Under the pieces are notes generated by a model. It did not search any database, was not told where the DNA came from, and saw only the letters and a list, made by a program, of their open reading frames with translations. 22,553 nucleotides of DNA, taken from the NCBI GenBank assembly GCA_964514305.1, contig CAZEQD010000033.1:1-22553 (forward strand), in the 5' to 3' direction. Shown in pieces: positions 7,304 through 15,163 of this stretch. Made by a program: the position numbers and the translations under genes. The stretch's first letter is position 1. The number at the start of each line of letters is the position of its first letter. This DNA comes from CAZEQD01 sp964514305 (GTDB lineage: Bacteria; Acidobacteriota; Aminicenantia; Aminicenantales; Aminicenantaceae).

Positions 7304-8933
7304 CTTCTTTAGCTTTTTTCAGAGCGGATTTAAGCTTTTTAACCGCCTCCTGGCTCTTTTTAGCTATCTCCTCTGAAATTTTCTTAAGCTCTTTATTCAA
7401 TTTTTTCAGACTGTTTTTATATTCTTCCCCATACCTTTCCTGCCATTTCTTGAGATCTTCTTGAAAATTTCCCCTGTACTTCTCCCAATTTTCCACATAA
7501 TCCTCCCAGTTTTTGGAGAAATCATAATAGCTACCTCTCTCTTCTTTCTCAATTTCAACTTCAACTGTATGCACCTTTTTATTTCTTAAAAATTCTATCT
7601 TTATTTTTTCCCCTTTTTCCTTATCCTGGATAAGCCCACTTAATTGACGGACACTTTCTACACGTTTACCATCAGCTCTTATAATCACATCACCGACTTT
7701 CAAGCCAGCTTTTTGAGCAGGTCCCCCTTCAGTTATTTTCGAGATTAAAAGGCCTCTACCTTCTTTAACACCAAAATACTGGGAAAGCTCTTTATTTAAT
7801 TCTTGCAGATAAACACCGATATACTTCCTCGTTTCCCAAGTGCGAGGAAAAACCAAGGGGCGCTGAGGAGGTAGTGGAGGTTTTGCAGGAAAAAGTTGAG
7901 GGAATTTCAATTGCAGTTCTTTCTTTATTTCGCTTTCGGGGTATTCACCCAATCGGACTTTGACCTCCTCTATTTGGCCCTGACGGTCAATTTTTAAATT
8001 CACGTTGCTTCCTGGTTTTCTATGTCTGATTTCAGAAGCTAACATTTGAGTGGAGGTCACTTTCTTTCCCTCAAATTCAAGGATAATATCCCCTCTTCTC
8101 AGCTTGGCTAGCTCAGCTGGACTATCCTTTTCAATGTTTACAATTTCCACCTTGCCTTCTTCATTCTCAGCGATGGAGACTCCTAGCCAACCTCTTTCTA
8201 CTTTCCCTTTCTTTTTTATCTCTTCGCAGATTGATTTAACTATATCCACCGGTACGGCTAAAGCCATGCCTGAGCTAGGAGCTTCAGCCCGACTGAAAAC
8301 ATAACCTGAGCCCACTAACTCTTGCTCCCTAAATTCAAAAACAACTGGCTTATCTTCAGCATATATGCCCCGTAATAATCCGACCATCTTCCCTTGGCGA
8401 TCAACCACCGGACTGCCGCTGGAACCAGGCATAACCCAAATATTAAGACGAAGCTTATCTTTGGCTACCGAACTGACAATGCCTTGGGTTACCGCCGGAG
8501 TACTCTCAGGAGAAATGCTGACCACTCCAATCCAATCCCCTGGCAAAAGTTTCTCTGATTTTCCTGTATTCAGAGGAGGCAAATTTTTATCTTCAGCTTT
8601 GATTAAGGCCAGATGAGTTAGCGCGTCCATGCCTAAAAATTTGGCTTCGACTCTTTTTTTAGCTGAAGTTATGACAGATATTTTTTCTTGATGGGGAGAA
8701 ATGAGGGCTGTAGTTACAATATAGCCACCTTTATCAATAACCACTCCAGTAGCAACCTTTTTTGTCCGATTTCTGGCTTCTACTTTGACCACCGAAGGAT
8801 AAACACTCTTGTATATATCCTTAATCTCTTTATCAAGACTGCCACTAGCGGTGAGAGCCTCAGCTTTTAGGCTGAAAAATATAAGAAATAAAAATAAAAG
8901 CAAAACAAGGATGGCTTTAAGTTTGATGCTCAT
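7293..8933 (-). CDS. HtrA/Deg-like two-PDZ envelope protein with degenerate catalytic triad
   Basis: This exported protein of 546 residues has a signal peptide (hydrophobic 6-22), a chymotrypsin-like domain (about 35-235), PDZ1 (about 247-330), PDZ2 (about 368-463) and a charged helical, probably coiled-coil tail (470-546). The fold and order match DegP/MucD proteins. The catalytic Ser is kept (GSSGSP, S172). The His position reads VTTALIS (L77, where DegP has TNNHV) and the Asp position reads THLAL (H107, where DegP has SDIAL). It is therefore probably a chaperone or sensor rather than an active protease, unless the triad is rearranged. It is the last gene of an ECF sigma operon. Its strong ribosome binding site AAGGAGGA overlaps the stop of the preceding gene. 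Confidence 0.88.
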   Translation of the reverse strand: MSIKLKAILVLLLFLFLIFFSLKAEALTASGSLDKEIKDIYKSVYPSVVKVEARNRTKKVATGVVIDKGGYIVTTALISPHQEKISVITSAKKRVEAKFLGMDALTHLALIKAEDKNLPPLNTGKSEKLLPGDWIGVVSISPESTPAVTQGIVSSVAKDKLRLNIWVMPGSSGSPVVDRQGKMVGLLRGIYAEDKPVVFEFREQELVGSGYVFSRAEAPSSGMALAVPVDIVKSICEEIKKKGKVERGWLGVSIAENEEGKVEIVNIEKDSPAELAKLRRGDIILEFEGKKVTSTQMLASEIRHRKPGSNVNLKIDRQGQIEEVKVRLGEYPESEIKKELQLKFPQLFPAKPPLPPQRPLVFPRTWETRKYIGVYLQELNKELSQYFGVKEGRGLLISKITEGGPAQKAGLKVGDVIIRADGKRVESVRQLSGLIQDKEKGEKIKIEFLRNKKVHTVEVEIEKEERGSYYDFSKNWEDYVENWEKYRGNFQEDLKKWQERYGEEYKNSLKKLNKELKKISEEIAKKSQEAVKKLKSALKKAKEVKV

Positions 8934-8941
8934 AACAGATA

Positions 8942-8949
8942 TCCTCCTT
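8942..8949 (-). promoter_or_regulatory. Ribosome binding site of the HtrA-like gene
   Basis: On the minus strand, AAGGAGGA lies eight bases before the ATG at 8933 and includes part of the TAA stop of the upstream anti-sigma-like gene. This arrangement fixes the start and suggests translational coupling of the two genes. Confidence 0.8.
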
Positions 8950-9349
8950 AATAATTGATTTCAGAACAAGTCTCCTCCGAAACCTGTTCCAGAATGTAAA
9001 TGGTAGTTGATTTTTCAGAAAGAGTTTCAATCTCATTTTTATAATTTACTGGTTCGACAATAGGAATTACCTCTCGAGCTGCGCACTTTCTCTGGGGTTG
9101 AACTACAGTCGGGATCTCTTTTTTCATGGTAATAAAACGCAACGGCCCTTTTTGGGGAAATATAAAAATATTGATGACCACCAGCAAAACAACCACAGCA
9201 CTAAAAGCACTGGCTAAGGAGAGACGAAGATAGCGAGCCTTCATCTGTCTTTTATGGTGAGATAGACGAGTAAGAACGTTTTCCTCAAAATTAGGAGGAG
9301 CACTTACCCTCCCCAGTTTTTTCAATAGATCAAATTCTTCCTGATTCAT
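8948..9349 (-). CDS. Single-pass membrane protein, putative anti-sigma factor
   Basis: This 133-residue protein has a short N-terminal cytoplasmic part (about 1-39, including SAPPNFEENVLTRL, a phrase common in anti-sigma factors), one transmembrane helix (about 42-64) and a periplasmic tail of about 70 residues with two cysteines (C89, C128). It lacks the HxxxCxxC zinc motif. Its gene overlaps the ECF sigma gene upstream by 20 bp and ends in the ribosome binding site of the HtrA-like gene. Position and topology make an RseA/MucA-like role likely: holding the sigma factor at the membrane until an envelope signal arrives. This is inferred from context, as sequence similarity alone is not decisive. 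Confidence 0.6.
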   Translation of the reverse strand: MNQEEFDLLKKLGRVSAPPNFEENVLTRLSHHKRQMKARYLRLSLASAFSAVVVLLVVINIFIFPQKGPLRFITMKKEIPTVVQPQRKCAAREVIPIVEPVNYKNEIETLSEKSTTIYILEQVSEETCSEINY

Positions 9350-9959
9350 TTTCTTTCCTCTTTTTAAAAGATTTGGTTTTAATTGAGGACTTGACCAGCT
9401 CTTTTTTTAGATAATTTCTTCCCCGGCTAATTCTGGCTTTAATAGTACCCAATGGCTTTCTTAACATCTGGGCGATCTCTTCCTGAGAAAATCCTTCAAC
9501 ATCTTTAAGGATGACTGGAACTCTATAGCGGGGATGAAGAGAATTGAGAGCTTTCCTCAGTTCCTGGGCCAGGTCAGCATTGGATTCATTATTGGGAAAA
9601 TGTTCTTTGGGGATTATATTGGGTTGAACATTATCAAGAGGAACCGTCTTCATCTTTCTGCTTCTTTTCATTTCAGTCTTAGCCAGGTTAGAGGCAATAG
9701 CATAAATCCAGGAAGAAAAAGGGGCTACTGGCTTGTATTTACGAGATTTAAAATAGACTCTGATAAAAGTTTCTTGAGAAAGCTCAACTGCTTTCTGGTA
9801 ATCGCCAGTCAGCTGCCAGAGGTAATTGACAATCTTGTCTTTGTAGCTTCTAACTATTTGGGCAAAAGCCATCTCATCTCCTTGTTGAATACGAGACACC
9901 AGCTCCTGTTCATCCATATTCATTTTTAATAAACTCTTTTTTTTGGACAATCGTTGCAT
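9330..9959 (-). CDS. ECF-type RNA polymerase sigma factor
   Basis: This sigma-70 family protein of 209 residues contains only regions 2 and 4, as in ECF sigmas such as RpoE. Region 2 spans about 31-104 (QKAVELSQETFIRVYFKSRK, then PFSSWIYAIASNLAKTEMKR). Region 4 spans about 133-187, with the helix-turn-helix FSQEEIAQMLRKPLGTIKARISRGR. The first ATG lacks a convincing ribosome binding site, and translation may begin at Met13 or Met15, which matches family N-termini better. It heads a three-gene operon with an anti-sigma-like protein and an HtrA-like protein, reminiscent of algU-muc/rpoE modules. A possible ECF-type promoter lies upstream at 10147-10174. Confidence 0.9.
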   Translation of the reverse strand: MQRLSKKKSLLKMNMDEQELVSRIQQGDEMAFAQIVRSYKDKIVNYLWQLTGDYQKAVELSQETFIRVYFKSRKYKPVAPFSSWIYAIASNLAKTEMKRSRKMKTVPLDNVQPNIIPKEHFPNNESNADLAQELRKALNSLHPRYRVPVILKDVEGFSQEEIAQMLRKPLGTIKARISRGRNYLKKELVKSSIKTKSFKKRKENESGRI

Positions 9960-10146
9960 TTTCTCTCTGTTAATTAAAGCGGTTGGGCCTTAGATAAAAA
10001 AACAAAAAGCCTCCTTGAATTAAAATCTATCTCCTACCACTTTCAATTTAGGGAAATTTGCTCTATTAGGCAATCAATTTATATTTTCCTTTTCGGTTTG
10101 GAGAGAGATTACTGTGGCCTTAAAGAAAAGGCGCCGAGCCCCGGTC

Positions 10147-10174
10147 TCAAACTTTCATAATTTGAATTTGTTCC
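10147..10174 (-). promoter_or_regulatory. Candidate ECF sigma promoter (autoregulation)
   Basis: On the minus strand, GGAACA and GTTTGA are separated by 16 bases, similar to the ECF (sigma-E type) pattern GGAAC-N16-TCTGA. It would drive the sigma operon with a leader of about 180 bases. The match is imperfect and was found by eye, so this is a suggestion. Confidence 0.3.
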
Positions 10175-10178
10175 CGGC

Positions 10179-10307
10179 AGGGTCAGACCTTCATAAGTTT
10201 CATAACTTTAATTTTTACAATAACTGTAATAACTTTTGTCCCCTACAAACCGACGAAATATATCAATAGAGAAGCATAATTTATGAAACTTATGAAGGTC
10301 TGACCCT
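10179..10307. repeat. 129-bp hairpin element with 27-bp perfect terminal inverted repeats
   Basis: The arms at 10179-10205 and 10281-10307 are exact reverse complements and start agggtcagaccttcataag. The 75-bp centre is almost identical to that of the copy at 17940-18068: two internal substitutions plus one at each end. The terminal changes are compensatory, A:T here against G:C there. It is non-coding and probably a non-autonomous mobile element. Confidence 0.9.
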
Positions 10308-10318
10308 ACTGCAAGTCC

Positions 10319-10366
10319 ATAAAAAAGAAGCCTGTCTGAGACAAGAAATTTAGAGAGGACTCAGGC
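10319..10366 (-). terminator. Probable rho-independent terminator of the carboxylase genes
   Basis: Immediately after the biotin carrier protein stop, the minus strand can fold GCCTG with CAGGC (or CTGAG with CTCAG inside it) around a loop, followed by TTCTTTTTT. The stem is short and has alternatives, so the strength is uncertain. Confidence 0.5.
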
Positions 10367-10370
10367 CAGA

Positions 10371-10880
10371 TTATTCATCTCTGCTCAACTCAATTAAAGG
10401 CTTGTCGGAATCGACCAGGTCTCCGGGAGAAACAAATATTTTTTTGACAAATCCTTCAACTGAGGATTTGATTTCATTTTCCATTTTCATGGCTTCCACA
10501 ATGGCTAAAGTCTGGTTTTTTCTTACCTTTTCTTGCTCGCTGACATTTATTTTAATAACTTTTCCCGGCATCGGGGCTTTGACCATTAAATTATCCTCTC
10601 CTGCCCTTTCACTGCCAGCTTGATAGATTCCCCCGGCCGCTCTTTCAGCTTTTTCAGCTATAAAATGACGGCCACCAACATAGACATAGGTCTTATCTTT
10701 ATCTCTGACAAAATAAATTTTATGGGAGCTCTGACCAATCAGAACAGAAATAACATTAGAGCCTGTAAACTTAATGTCGGCCTCCGAAGTCTTATTTCCA
10801 TTGGAAAAAATAAATTTTTCGCCTTTTTTCTCCAGAGACAATTTATGAATTTGACCATTAACCAGGAATTCAAAATCCAT
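10371..10880 (-). CDS. Biotin carboxyl carrier protein of an acyl-CoA carboxylase
   Basis: This 169-residue biotin acceptor carries carboxybiotin between the biotin carboxylase and carboxyltransferase subunits. The C-terminal biotinyl domain (about 98-167) shows APMPGKV and the biotinylation motif EAMKMEN with K132. The N-terminal part (about 1-80) is a small beta-rich segment like the BT/linker region of methylcrotonyl- or propionyl-CoA carboxylase alpha chains. In those enzymes this unit is normally fused to the biotin carboxylase. Here it is a separate gene that starts one base after the carboxylase stop and has its own GGGAGG ribosome binding site, so the alpha subunit is split. Likely partner of the liuB-like beta subunit encoded upstream. 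Confidence 0.88.
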   Translation of the reverse strand: MDFEFLVNGQIHKLSLEKKGEKFIFSNGNKTSEADIKFTGSNVISVLIGQSSHKIYFVRDKDKTYVYVGGRHFIAEKAERAAGGIYQAGSERAGEDNLMVKAPMPGKVIKINVSEQEKVRKNQTLAIVEAMKMENEIKSSVEGFVKKIFVSPGDLVDSDKPLIELSRDE

Positions 10881-10881
10881 C

Positions 10882-12387
10882 TTATTTGCCTCCCAACCGC
10901 CATTTACCGAGCCTAAGCCAGGGAGAAAAAATTTGTTTACTGACGCCTGCCGCTTTTTTTTTGGTTAAGCCCGTCTCTAACTCTATAAAAGCAGAAGCTA
11001 ATAAGGCTAAGCGAAGTTGATCCTCATTTTTCTTTTGTCTGTTCCAATTAGCAAAATATTTCGGGATAAAATCTGTAGTCGTCTCTCCAGCCAAAAACTG
11101 AGGGTGGCTTATGACTTCTTTTAAGAAATCAATAGAAGTTTTAATACCTAAAATGACAAAATCATCCAGAGCTTTAACCATTCTGGTGATGGCCAATGCT
11201 CTGTTTTCAGCCCAGACAATTAGCTTGGCCAAAATAGGATCATAATGAATAGGAACCTGACAGCCGCTGTATATGCCGCAGTCATGACGAATGCCTGGCC
11301 CCTGCGGTTCCTTAAGGAAGAGGATTTTTCCTGATGAGGGTAAAAAATTTCGAGCGGGGTCTTCGGCATAAATGCGGCACTCAAGAGCATGACCCCGGGG
11401 ATGAATATCTTGCTGGCGGAAAGATAGCTTCTTTCCTGAGGCTATTAAAATCTGCTGATGGACGAGGTCCAGACCGCAGGTAAGTTCTGTCACTGGATGT
11501 TCAACCTGAAGCCTGGCATTAACCTCAAGAAAATAAAAATTTTTATTTTTATCCAGCAGGAATTCCACTGTGCCAGCATTGTTGTAACCTGCGACCTCGA
11601 TGGCTTTTTTGGCTGTCTCACCCATCTTGGCTCTTAATTCCGGATCTAAAGCTTGAGAAGGTGTTTCCTCTATAATTTTCTGATGCCGCCTCTGAATAGA
11701 ACATTCCCTCTCATAAAGATGAATTACTTGGCCATAATTATCCGCCAAAACTTGAAATTCAACGTGGCGCGGCTGCTCAATGTATTTTTCCAGATAGATA
11801 GAGTCATCGCCGAAAGCAGATTTAGCTTCTCTCTGGCCGGCTTCCAGGGCGGATCTCAATTCCTTTTTACTCCAGACAATCCTCATCCCTTTACCGCCGC
11901 CTCCCGCTGAAGCTTTAATCATCAATGGATAACCAATTTTTTGAGCCTCTTTTTCTGCTTCAGAAAAATCCTGAGGAATGTTTTTCATGCCAGGAATAAT
12001 GGGTATTCCGGCTTTATCCATGGTCAGACGGGAACGGACTTTATCACCAACCAGCCGCAGAGCTCTGGAGTTAGGACCGATAAAAATAATATGTTCCTGC
12101 TCACAGCGGTGGGCGAAAGCGGCATTTTCAGCCAGAAAACCATAGCCAGGATGGATAGCTTCTGCTCCTGTACGGTGAGCAGCTTCAATAATTTTATCCA
12201 TATCAAGATAGCTTTCGATGGCTGGTGGAGGACCAAGACAAAGGGCTTCATCAGCCATTTGAACATGGAGGCTCTGCCGGTCTGCCTCAGAAAAGACAGC
12301 TACGGTAGCAATACCCATCTCCTGGCAGGCTCTGATTATGCGGACAGCAATTTCACCCCGGTTGGCGATTAGGATTTTCTTTATCAT
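10882..12387 (-). CDS. Biotin carboxylase subunit of acyl-CoA (probably 3-methylcrotonyl-CoA) carboxylase
   Basis: This ATP-grasp enzyme of 501 residues carboxylates biotin using ATP and bicarbonate. It shows the N-terminal KILIANRGEIAVRI (4-17), the glycine-rich ATP loop ASAGGGGKGM (159-168), the ERECSIQRRHQKIIEE segment (226-241) and the active-site EVNARLQVEHPVTE (288-301). Acetyl-CoA carboxylase AccC is about 450 residues. The extra 45-50 residues at the end (SPWLRLGKWRLGGK) correspond to the beginning of the linker domain in fused alpha chains, so this looks like the front part of a split MccA/LiuD-type subunit. The carrier protein follows after one base. Its location with a liuB-like gene favours a methylcrotonyl-CoA substrate, but sharing with other carboxylases is possible. 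Confidence 0.87.
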   Translation of the reverse strand: MIKKILIANRGEIAVRIIRACQEMGIATVAVFSEADRQSLHVQMADEALCLGPPPAIESYLDMDKIIEAAHRTGAEAIHPGYGFLAENAAFAHRCEQEHIIFIGPNSRALRLVGDKVRSRLTMDKAGIPIIPGMKNIPQDFSEAEKEAQKIGYPLMIKASAGGGGKGMRIVWSKKELRSALEAGQREAKSAFGDDSIYLEKYIEQPRHVEFQVLADNYGQVIHLYERECSIQRRHQKIIEETPSQALDPELRAKMGETAKKAIEVAGYNNAGTVEFLLDKNKNFYFLEVNARLQVEHPVTELTCGLDLVHQQILIASGKKLSFRQQDIHPRGHALECRIYAEDPARNFLPSSGKILFLKEPQGPGIRHDCGIYSGCQVPIHYDPILAKLIVWAENRALAITRMVKALDDFVILGIKTSIDFLKEVISHPQFLAGETTTDFIPKYFANWNRQKKNEDQLRLALLASAFIELETGLTKKKAAGVSKQIFSPWLRLGKWRLGGK

Positions 12388-12473
12388 AGCTATAAATATA
12401 ATATCATTTCAAAGTTTATTTTACGAATGCGCACTCAGTTCTAATCGCTGAATTTTATTTATCTATTGATTCC

Positions 12474-12543
12474 CTTTTCACTTTAAACTTTTTACTCTTC
12501 ACTCTTCACTATTCACTTTAAACTTTTCACTTTTCACTTTTTT
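12474..12543. repeat. Degenerate ttcacttt/ttcactctt simple-repeat tract
   Basis: About 70 bases built from ttcacttt, cttcac and tttaaac words. The tract encodes the last residues and stop of the hydratase gene on the minus strand. Similar words recur at 15085-15100, 15141-15176 and 21485-21570, so this is a genome-wide filler type. Confidence 0.75.
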
Positions 12544-13329
12544 TACCCATCTCGGCTTTCTTTTCTCCAAGAAGGCAGACATCCCCTCCTGTCCTTCTGG
12601 GCTGACTCTTAGCTGGGCAATCATCTGAGCTGTAAAATTCTTTGCTTCCTCAAAAGACATTTGAGGCACTTTCTGAATAAGTAACTTACAACTGGCTAAA
12701 GCCTCCGGCCCTGAAGAAAGAAGAAGCTTGATAATCTCATTTACTTTTTCTCTCAGATTATCTTTAGGAACAACTTCATTGATGAGGCCAATTTCCCGAG
12801 CCTTGACCGCCGAGATTCTTTTTCCAGTTAAAAAATATTCCCGAGCTTTGGCCTCCCCTATCCTGCGGATAACATAGGGGGAGATGGCTGCTGGAACCAG
12901 TCCGATCTTGACTTCACTCAAACCAAATTTCGCCCCCTCGGAAGCTACAGCTATATCACAGGCGGAAATAAAGCCGGTGCCTCCACCGATTGCTGTACCG
13001 TTAACCATAGCCACTGTTGGTTTGGGTAAATCATAGAGCTTATAAAGAACCTCAGCCAGCTGTAGAGATTCCTCTAAATTCTGCTGGAATGAATAATGGA
13101 TAATCTCCTTCATCCAGTTCAAATCAGCCCCTGCGCAGAATGATTTCCCCTGACCGCTGAGGACAATCACCCGCAAAGATTTATCTTGGTTAGCTCTTGT
13201 CAGAGCTTCATCAAGTTCAGCAATCATGGTTGCATTAAAAGCATTGTGCACTTGAGGACGATTGAAGTAGATATGCAAAACTTCACCCTGAGGCTGGAAG
13301 AGAATAGTTTGGTATTCTTTTTTTTCCAT
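12499..13329 (-). CDS. liuC: Methylglutaconyl-CoA hydratase / enoyl-CoA hydratase family (LiuC-like)
   Basis: This crotonase-fold enzyme of 276 residues probably interconverts 3-methylglutaconyl-CoA and HMG-CoA. The oxyanion-hole segment reads CAGADLNWM (65-73) and GGGTG (115-119), and the catalytic Glu is in LSEV (E139). The run SACDIAVA...KFGLSEVKIGLVPAAISPYVIRRIGE is typical of LiuC, including Gly where crotonase has its first Glu. I chose the ATG at 13329, one base after the carboxyltransferase stop. A longer frame to 13374 would overlap that gene by over 40 bases. The C-terminal tail (about KSEKFKVNSEE) is translated from a simple-repeat tract and is probably not ancestral. Between liuB and the biotin carboxylase gene, its role in the leucine/HMG-CoA pathway is well supported. 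Confidence 0.85.
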   Translation of the reverse strand: MEKKEYQTILFQPQGEVLHIYFNRPQVHNAFNATMIAELDEALTRANQDKSLRVIVLSGQGKSFCAGADLNWMKEIIHYSFQQNLEESLQLAEVLYKLYDLPKPTVAMVNGTAIGGGTGFISACDIAVASEGAKFGLSEVKIGLVPAAISPYVIRRIGEAKAREYFLTGKRISAVKAREIGLINEVVPKDNLREKVNEIIKLLLSSGPEALASCKLLIQKVPQMSFEEAKNFTAQMIAQLRVSPEGQEGMSAFLEKRKPRWVKKVKSEKFKVNSEE

Positions 13330-13330
13330 G

Positions 13331-14938
13331 TTACATCCGGAAAATACCGACTTTATAATCAGGAATTGGGGCATTGAGGCTCATGGATATACCCAAGGCT
13401 AGAGCCTCTCTTGTTTCTAAAGGATCGAGGATACCGTCATCCCAGAGCCGGGCAGTACTGTAATAAGGGCTGCCTTCATACTCATATTTTTCCAGAATGG
13501 GCTTCATCAATTCTCCTTTTTCCTTGACTGACATCTTCTTACCCTGTTCCTTTAATCTCTTTATCTTCACTGTAAGCAGGACATTGGCAGCTTGCTCCCC
13601 TCCCATAACACTAATACGGGCATTAGGCCACATCCAGAGAAGACGAGGAGCATAAGCCCGGCCGCACATGGCATAGTTTCCAGCTCCATAAGAGCCACCG
13701 ATAATTATTGTAAACTTGGGAACATCGGCATTGGCTACTGCATGGACCAGCTTGGCTCCATCTTTAGCAATCCCCCCGTGTTCATATTGCTTACCGACAA
13801 TAAAGCCGGTTATATTCTGAAGGAAAACAAGGGGGATTTTGCGCATTGCACATAAACTGACAAAATGGGCTCCTTTCAAAGAGCTTTCTGAAAAAAGAAC
13901 TCCATTATTAGCCAGAATGCCGACTGGATAGCCCATGATTCGGGCAAAGCCGCAGATCAGGGTTTGGCCGTAAAGTTCTTTAAACTCCTGGAAGCGGCTG
14001 CCATCAACCAGTCGGGCAATAATCTCTTTCATATTGAAAGGCTTTCTTAAATCAGTAGGGATAACTCCATACATCTCCTCAGGATCATAATAAGGATCTT
14101 CGGGTTCGCTCACCTCAAGGGGGAATTTTTGAGGAGGGTCAAGCGTTTCTACAATATTGCGGGCAATTTCCAGGGCATGTTCATCATTTTGAGCATAATA
14201 ATCAGATACGCCTGAAGTACGGCAATGAACATCAGCTCCTCCCAATTCTTCAGCCGTTACCTCAACCCCAGTGGCCGCTTTAACCAGAGGAGGGCCGCCT
14301 ATAAAAATAGTACCCTGCTGCCGGACAATGACCGTTTCATCGCTCATAGCCGGCACATAAGCGCCTCCAGCTGTACAAGAGCCCATGACGATAGAAATCT
14401 GAGGAATGCCTAAAGCTGAGAGACGAGCTTGATTGTAAAAAATACGGCCAAAATGCTCTTTATCAGGAAAAGTTCCAGATTGAAGAGGAAGGAAAATGCC
14501 CCCAGAATCAACTAAATAAATACAAGGCAGCCGGTTTTCCAGAGCTATCTGCTGGGCCCGAACATGTTTTTTAATAGTCATGGGAAAATAGGTACCGCCT
14601 TTGACAGTGGCATCATTAGCCACCACCAAAACCTCGCGGCCGTGAACCAAACCAATACCGGTTATCATCCCAGCCTGAGGGGCCTCATTATCATAAAGAT
14701 TGTAAGCAGCCAGAGGGCTTAATTCAAGAAAAGGAGTATTCCTGTCTAAAAGCCTTTCCACCCTTTCCCGGGCCAAAAGTTTGCCACGGCTTTTATGAAG
14801 CTCTCTATATTTAGCCGGTCCTCCCTGCTGGACTTCAGCTAGAATTTGCTTATATTCAGCTACCAGCTTTTTCATATGTTTTAAGTTTTTCTTGTATTCG
14901 TCACTTTGCCTATCTATTTTGCTTTCTATTCTATACAT
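13331..14938 (-). CDS. liuB: 3-methylcrotonyl-CoA carboxylase, carboxyltransferase (beta) subunit
   Basis: This 535-residue carboxyltransferase moves CO2 from carboxybiotin to 3-methylcrotonyl-CoA, giving 3-methylglutaconyl-CoA. Full-length similarity to human MCCB and bacterial LiuB is evident from many long phrases: KLLARERVERLLD (53-65), DATVKGGTYFP (109-119), MGSCTAGGAYVPAM (185-198), GGADVHC, LFLQNITGF, GGSYGAGNYAMCGRAY, GGEQAANVL and the family-typical ending VGIFRM. The length is normal for the family. It is followed with one-base spacing by the liuC-like gene, then biotin carboxylase and the carrier protein. Upstream, 225 bases with two palindromes separate it from the DUF35 gene, so it may have its own promoter. 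Propionyl-CoA carboxylase beta is less likely given these motifs. Confidence 0.9.
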   Translation of the reverse strand: MYRIESKIDRQSDEYKKNLKHMKKLVAEYKQILAEVQQGGPAKYRELHKSRGKLLARERVERLLDRNTPFLELSPLAAYNLYDNEAPQAGMITGIGLVHGREVLVVANDATVKGGTYFPMTIKKHVRAQQIALENRLPCIYLVDSGGIFLPLQSGTFPDKEHFGRIFYNQARLSALGIPQISIVMGSCTAGGAYVPAMSDETVIVRQQGTIFIGGPPLVKAATGVEVTAEELGGADVHCRTSGVSDYYAQNDEHALEIARNIVETLDPPQKFPLEVSEPEDPYYDPEEMYGVIPTDLRKPFNMKEIIARLVDGSRFQEFKELYGQTLICGFARIMGYPVGILANNGVLFSESSLKGAHFVSLCAMRKIPLVFLQNITGFIVGKQYEHGGIAKDGAKLVHAVANADVPKFTIIIGGSYGAGNYAMCGRAYAPRLLWMWPNARISVMGGEQAANVLLTVKIKRLKEQGKKMSVKEKGELMKPILEKYEYEGSPYYSTARLWDDGILDPLETREALALGISMSLNAPIPDYKVGIFRM

Positions 14939-15039
14939 GGCTAAAACCCCTATTATATCGAAAGAAAAACTTTACTCTCAGTCATATTTTAAGCTATTTT
15001 TCAAATTTTTATAACTACCAGTTATATCTTAATTCATAC

Positions 15040-15066
15040 GGTCTGCTGAAGACAGCAGACCCTACA
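15040..15066 (+). repeat. CTACA-tailed palindrome with perfect 9-bp stem
   Basis: The arms ggtctgctg and cagcagacc enclose the loop aaga, and ctaca follows. Together with the copy at 15114 it fills most of the gap between the DUF35 and carboxyltransferase genes. It could fold as RNA or DNA, but no T-run follows, so it is not a standard terminator. Confidence 0.8.
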
Positions 15067-15113
15067 AAAATGTTTTACAACTTTTTCACCCTTCACTCTC
15101 TACGTGTTTTTTC

Positions 15114-15140
15114 GGCCTGCTGAGGACAGCAGGCCCTACA
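15114..15140 (+). repeat. CTACA-tailed palindrome with perfect 9-bp stem, second copy
   Basis: The arms ggcctgctg and cagcaggcc enclose the loop agga, and ctaca follows. Compared with 15040, the third stem pair has changed from T:A to C:G on both sides, preserving pairing. Confidence 0.8.
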
Positions 15141-15163
15141 CCTAACTTCTTACTCCTCACTCC

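Larger units (their letters stand above)
9960..10370. other. Intergenic region between the carrier-protein gene and the sigma operon
   Basis: These 411 bases hold no gene that I can support. They contain the leader of the sigma operon, a candidate ECF promoter (10147-10174), a 129-bp hairpin element (10179-10307) and a likely terminator for the carboxylase genes (10319-10366). Confidence 0.8.

Noticed and set aside
9534..9929. 131-codon frame opposite the sigma factor gene, and other long antisense frames inside genes
   Set aside because: They are shadows of well-supported genes, with no recognisable domains or ribosome binding sites.
10871..10890. Frameshift splitting the biotin carboxylase and carrier genes
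   Set aside because: The carrier gene has its own ribosome binding site and ATG one base after the stop, which looks like genuine coupled genes. I kept it as a finding about a split subunit, not as a pseudogene.
13330..13374. Longer N-terminus for the LiuC-like hydratase
   Set aside because: It would overlap the upstream gene by over 40 bases and add residues absent from the family. The ATG at 13329 is better.
14952..14957. Perfect TATAAT on the minus strand just before the carboxyltransferase gene
   Set aside because: It is only about 13 bases from the start codon, which would place transcription start inside or after the ribosome binding site, and the -35 partner is weak.
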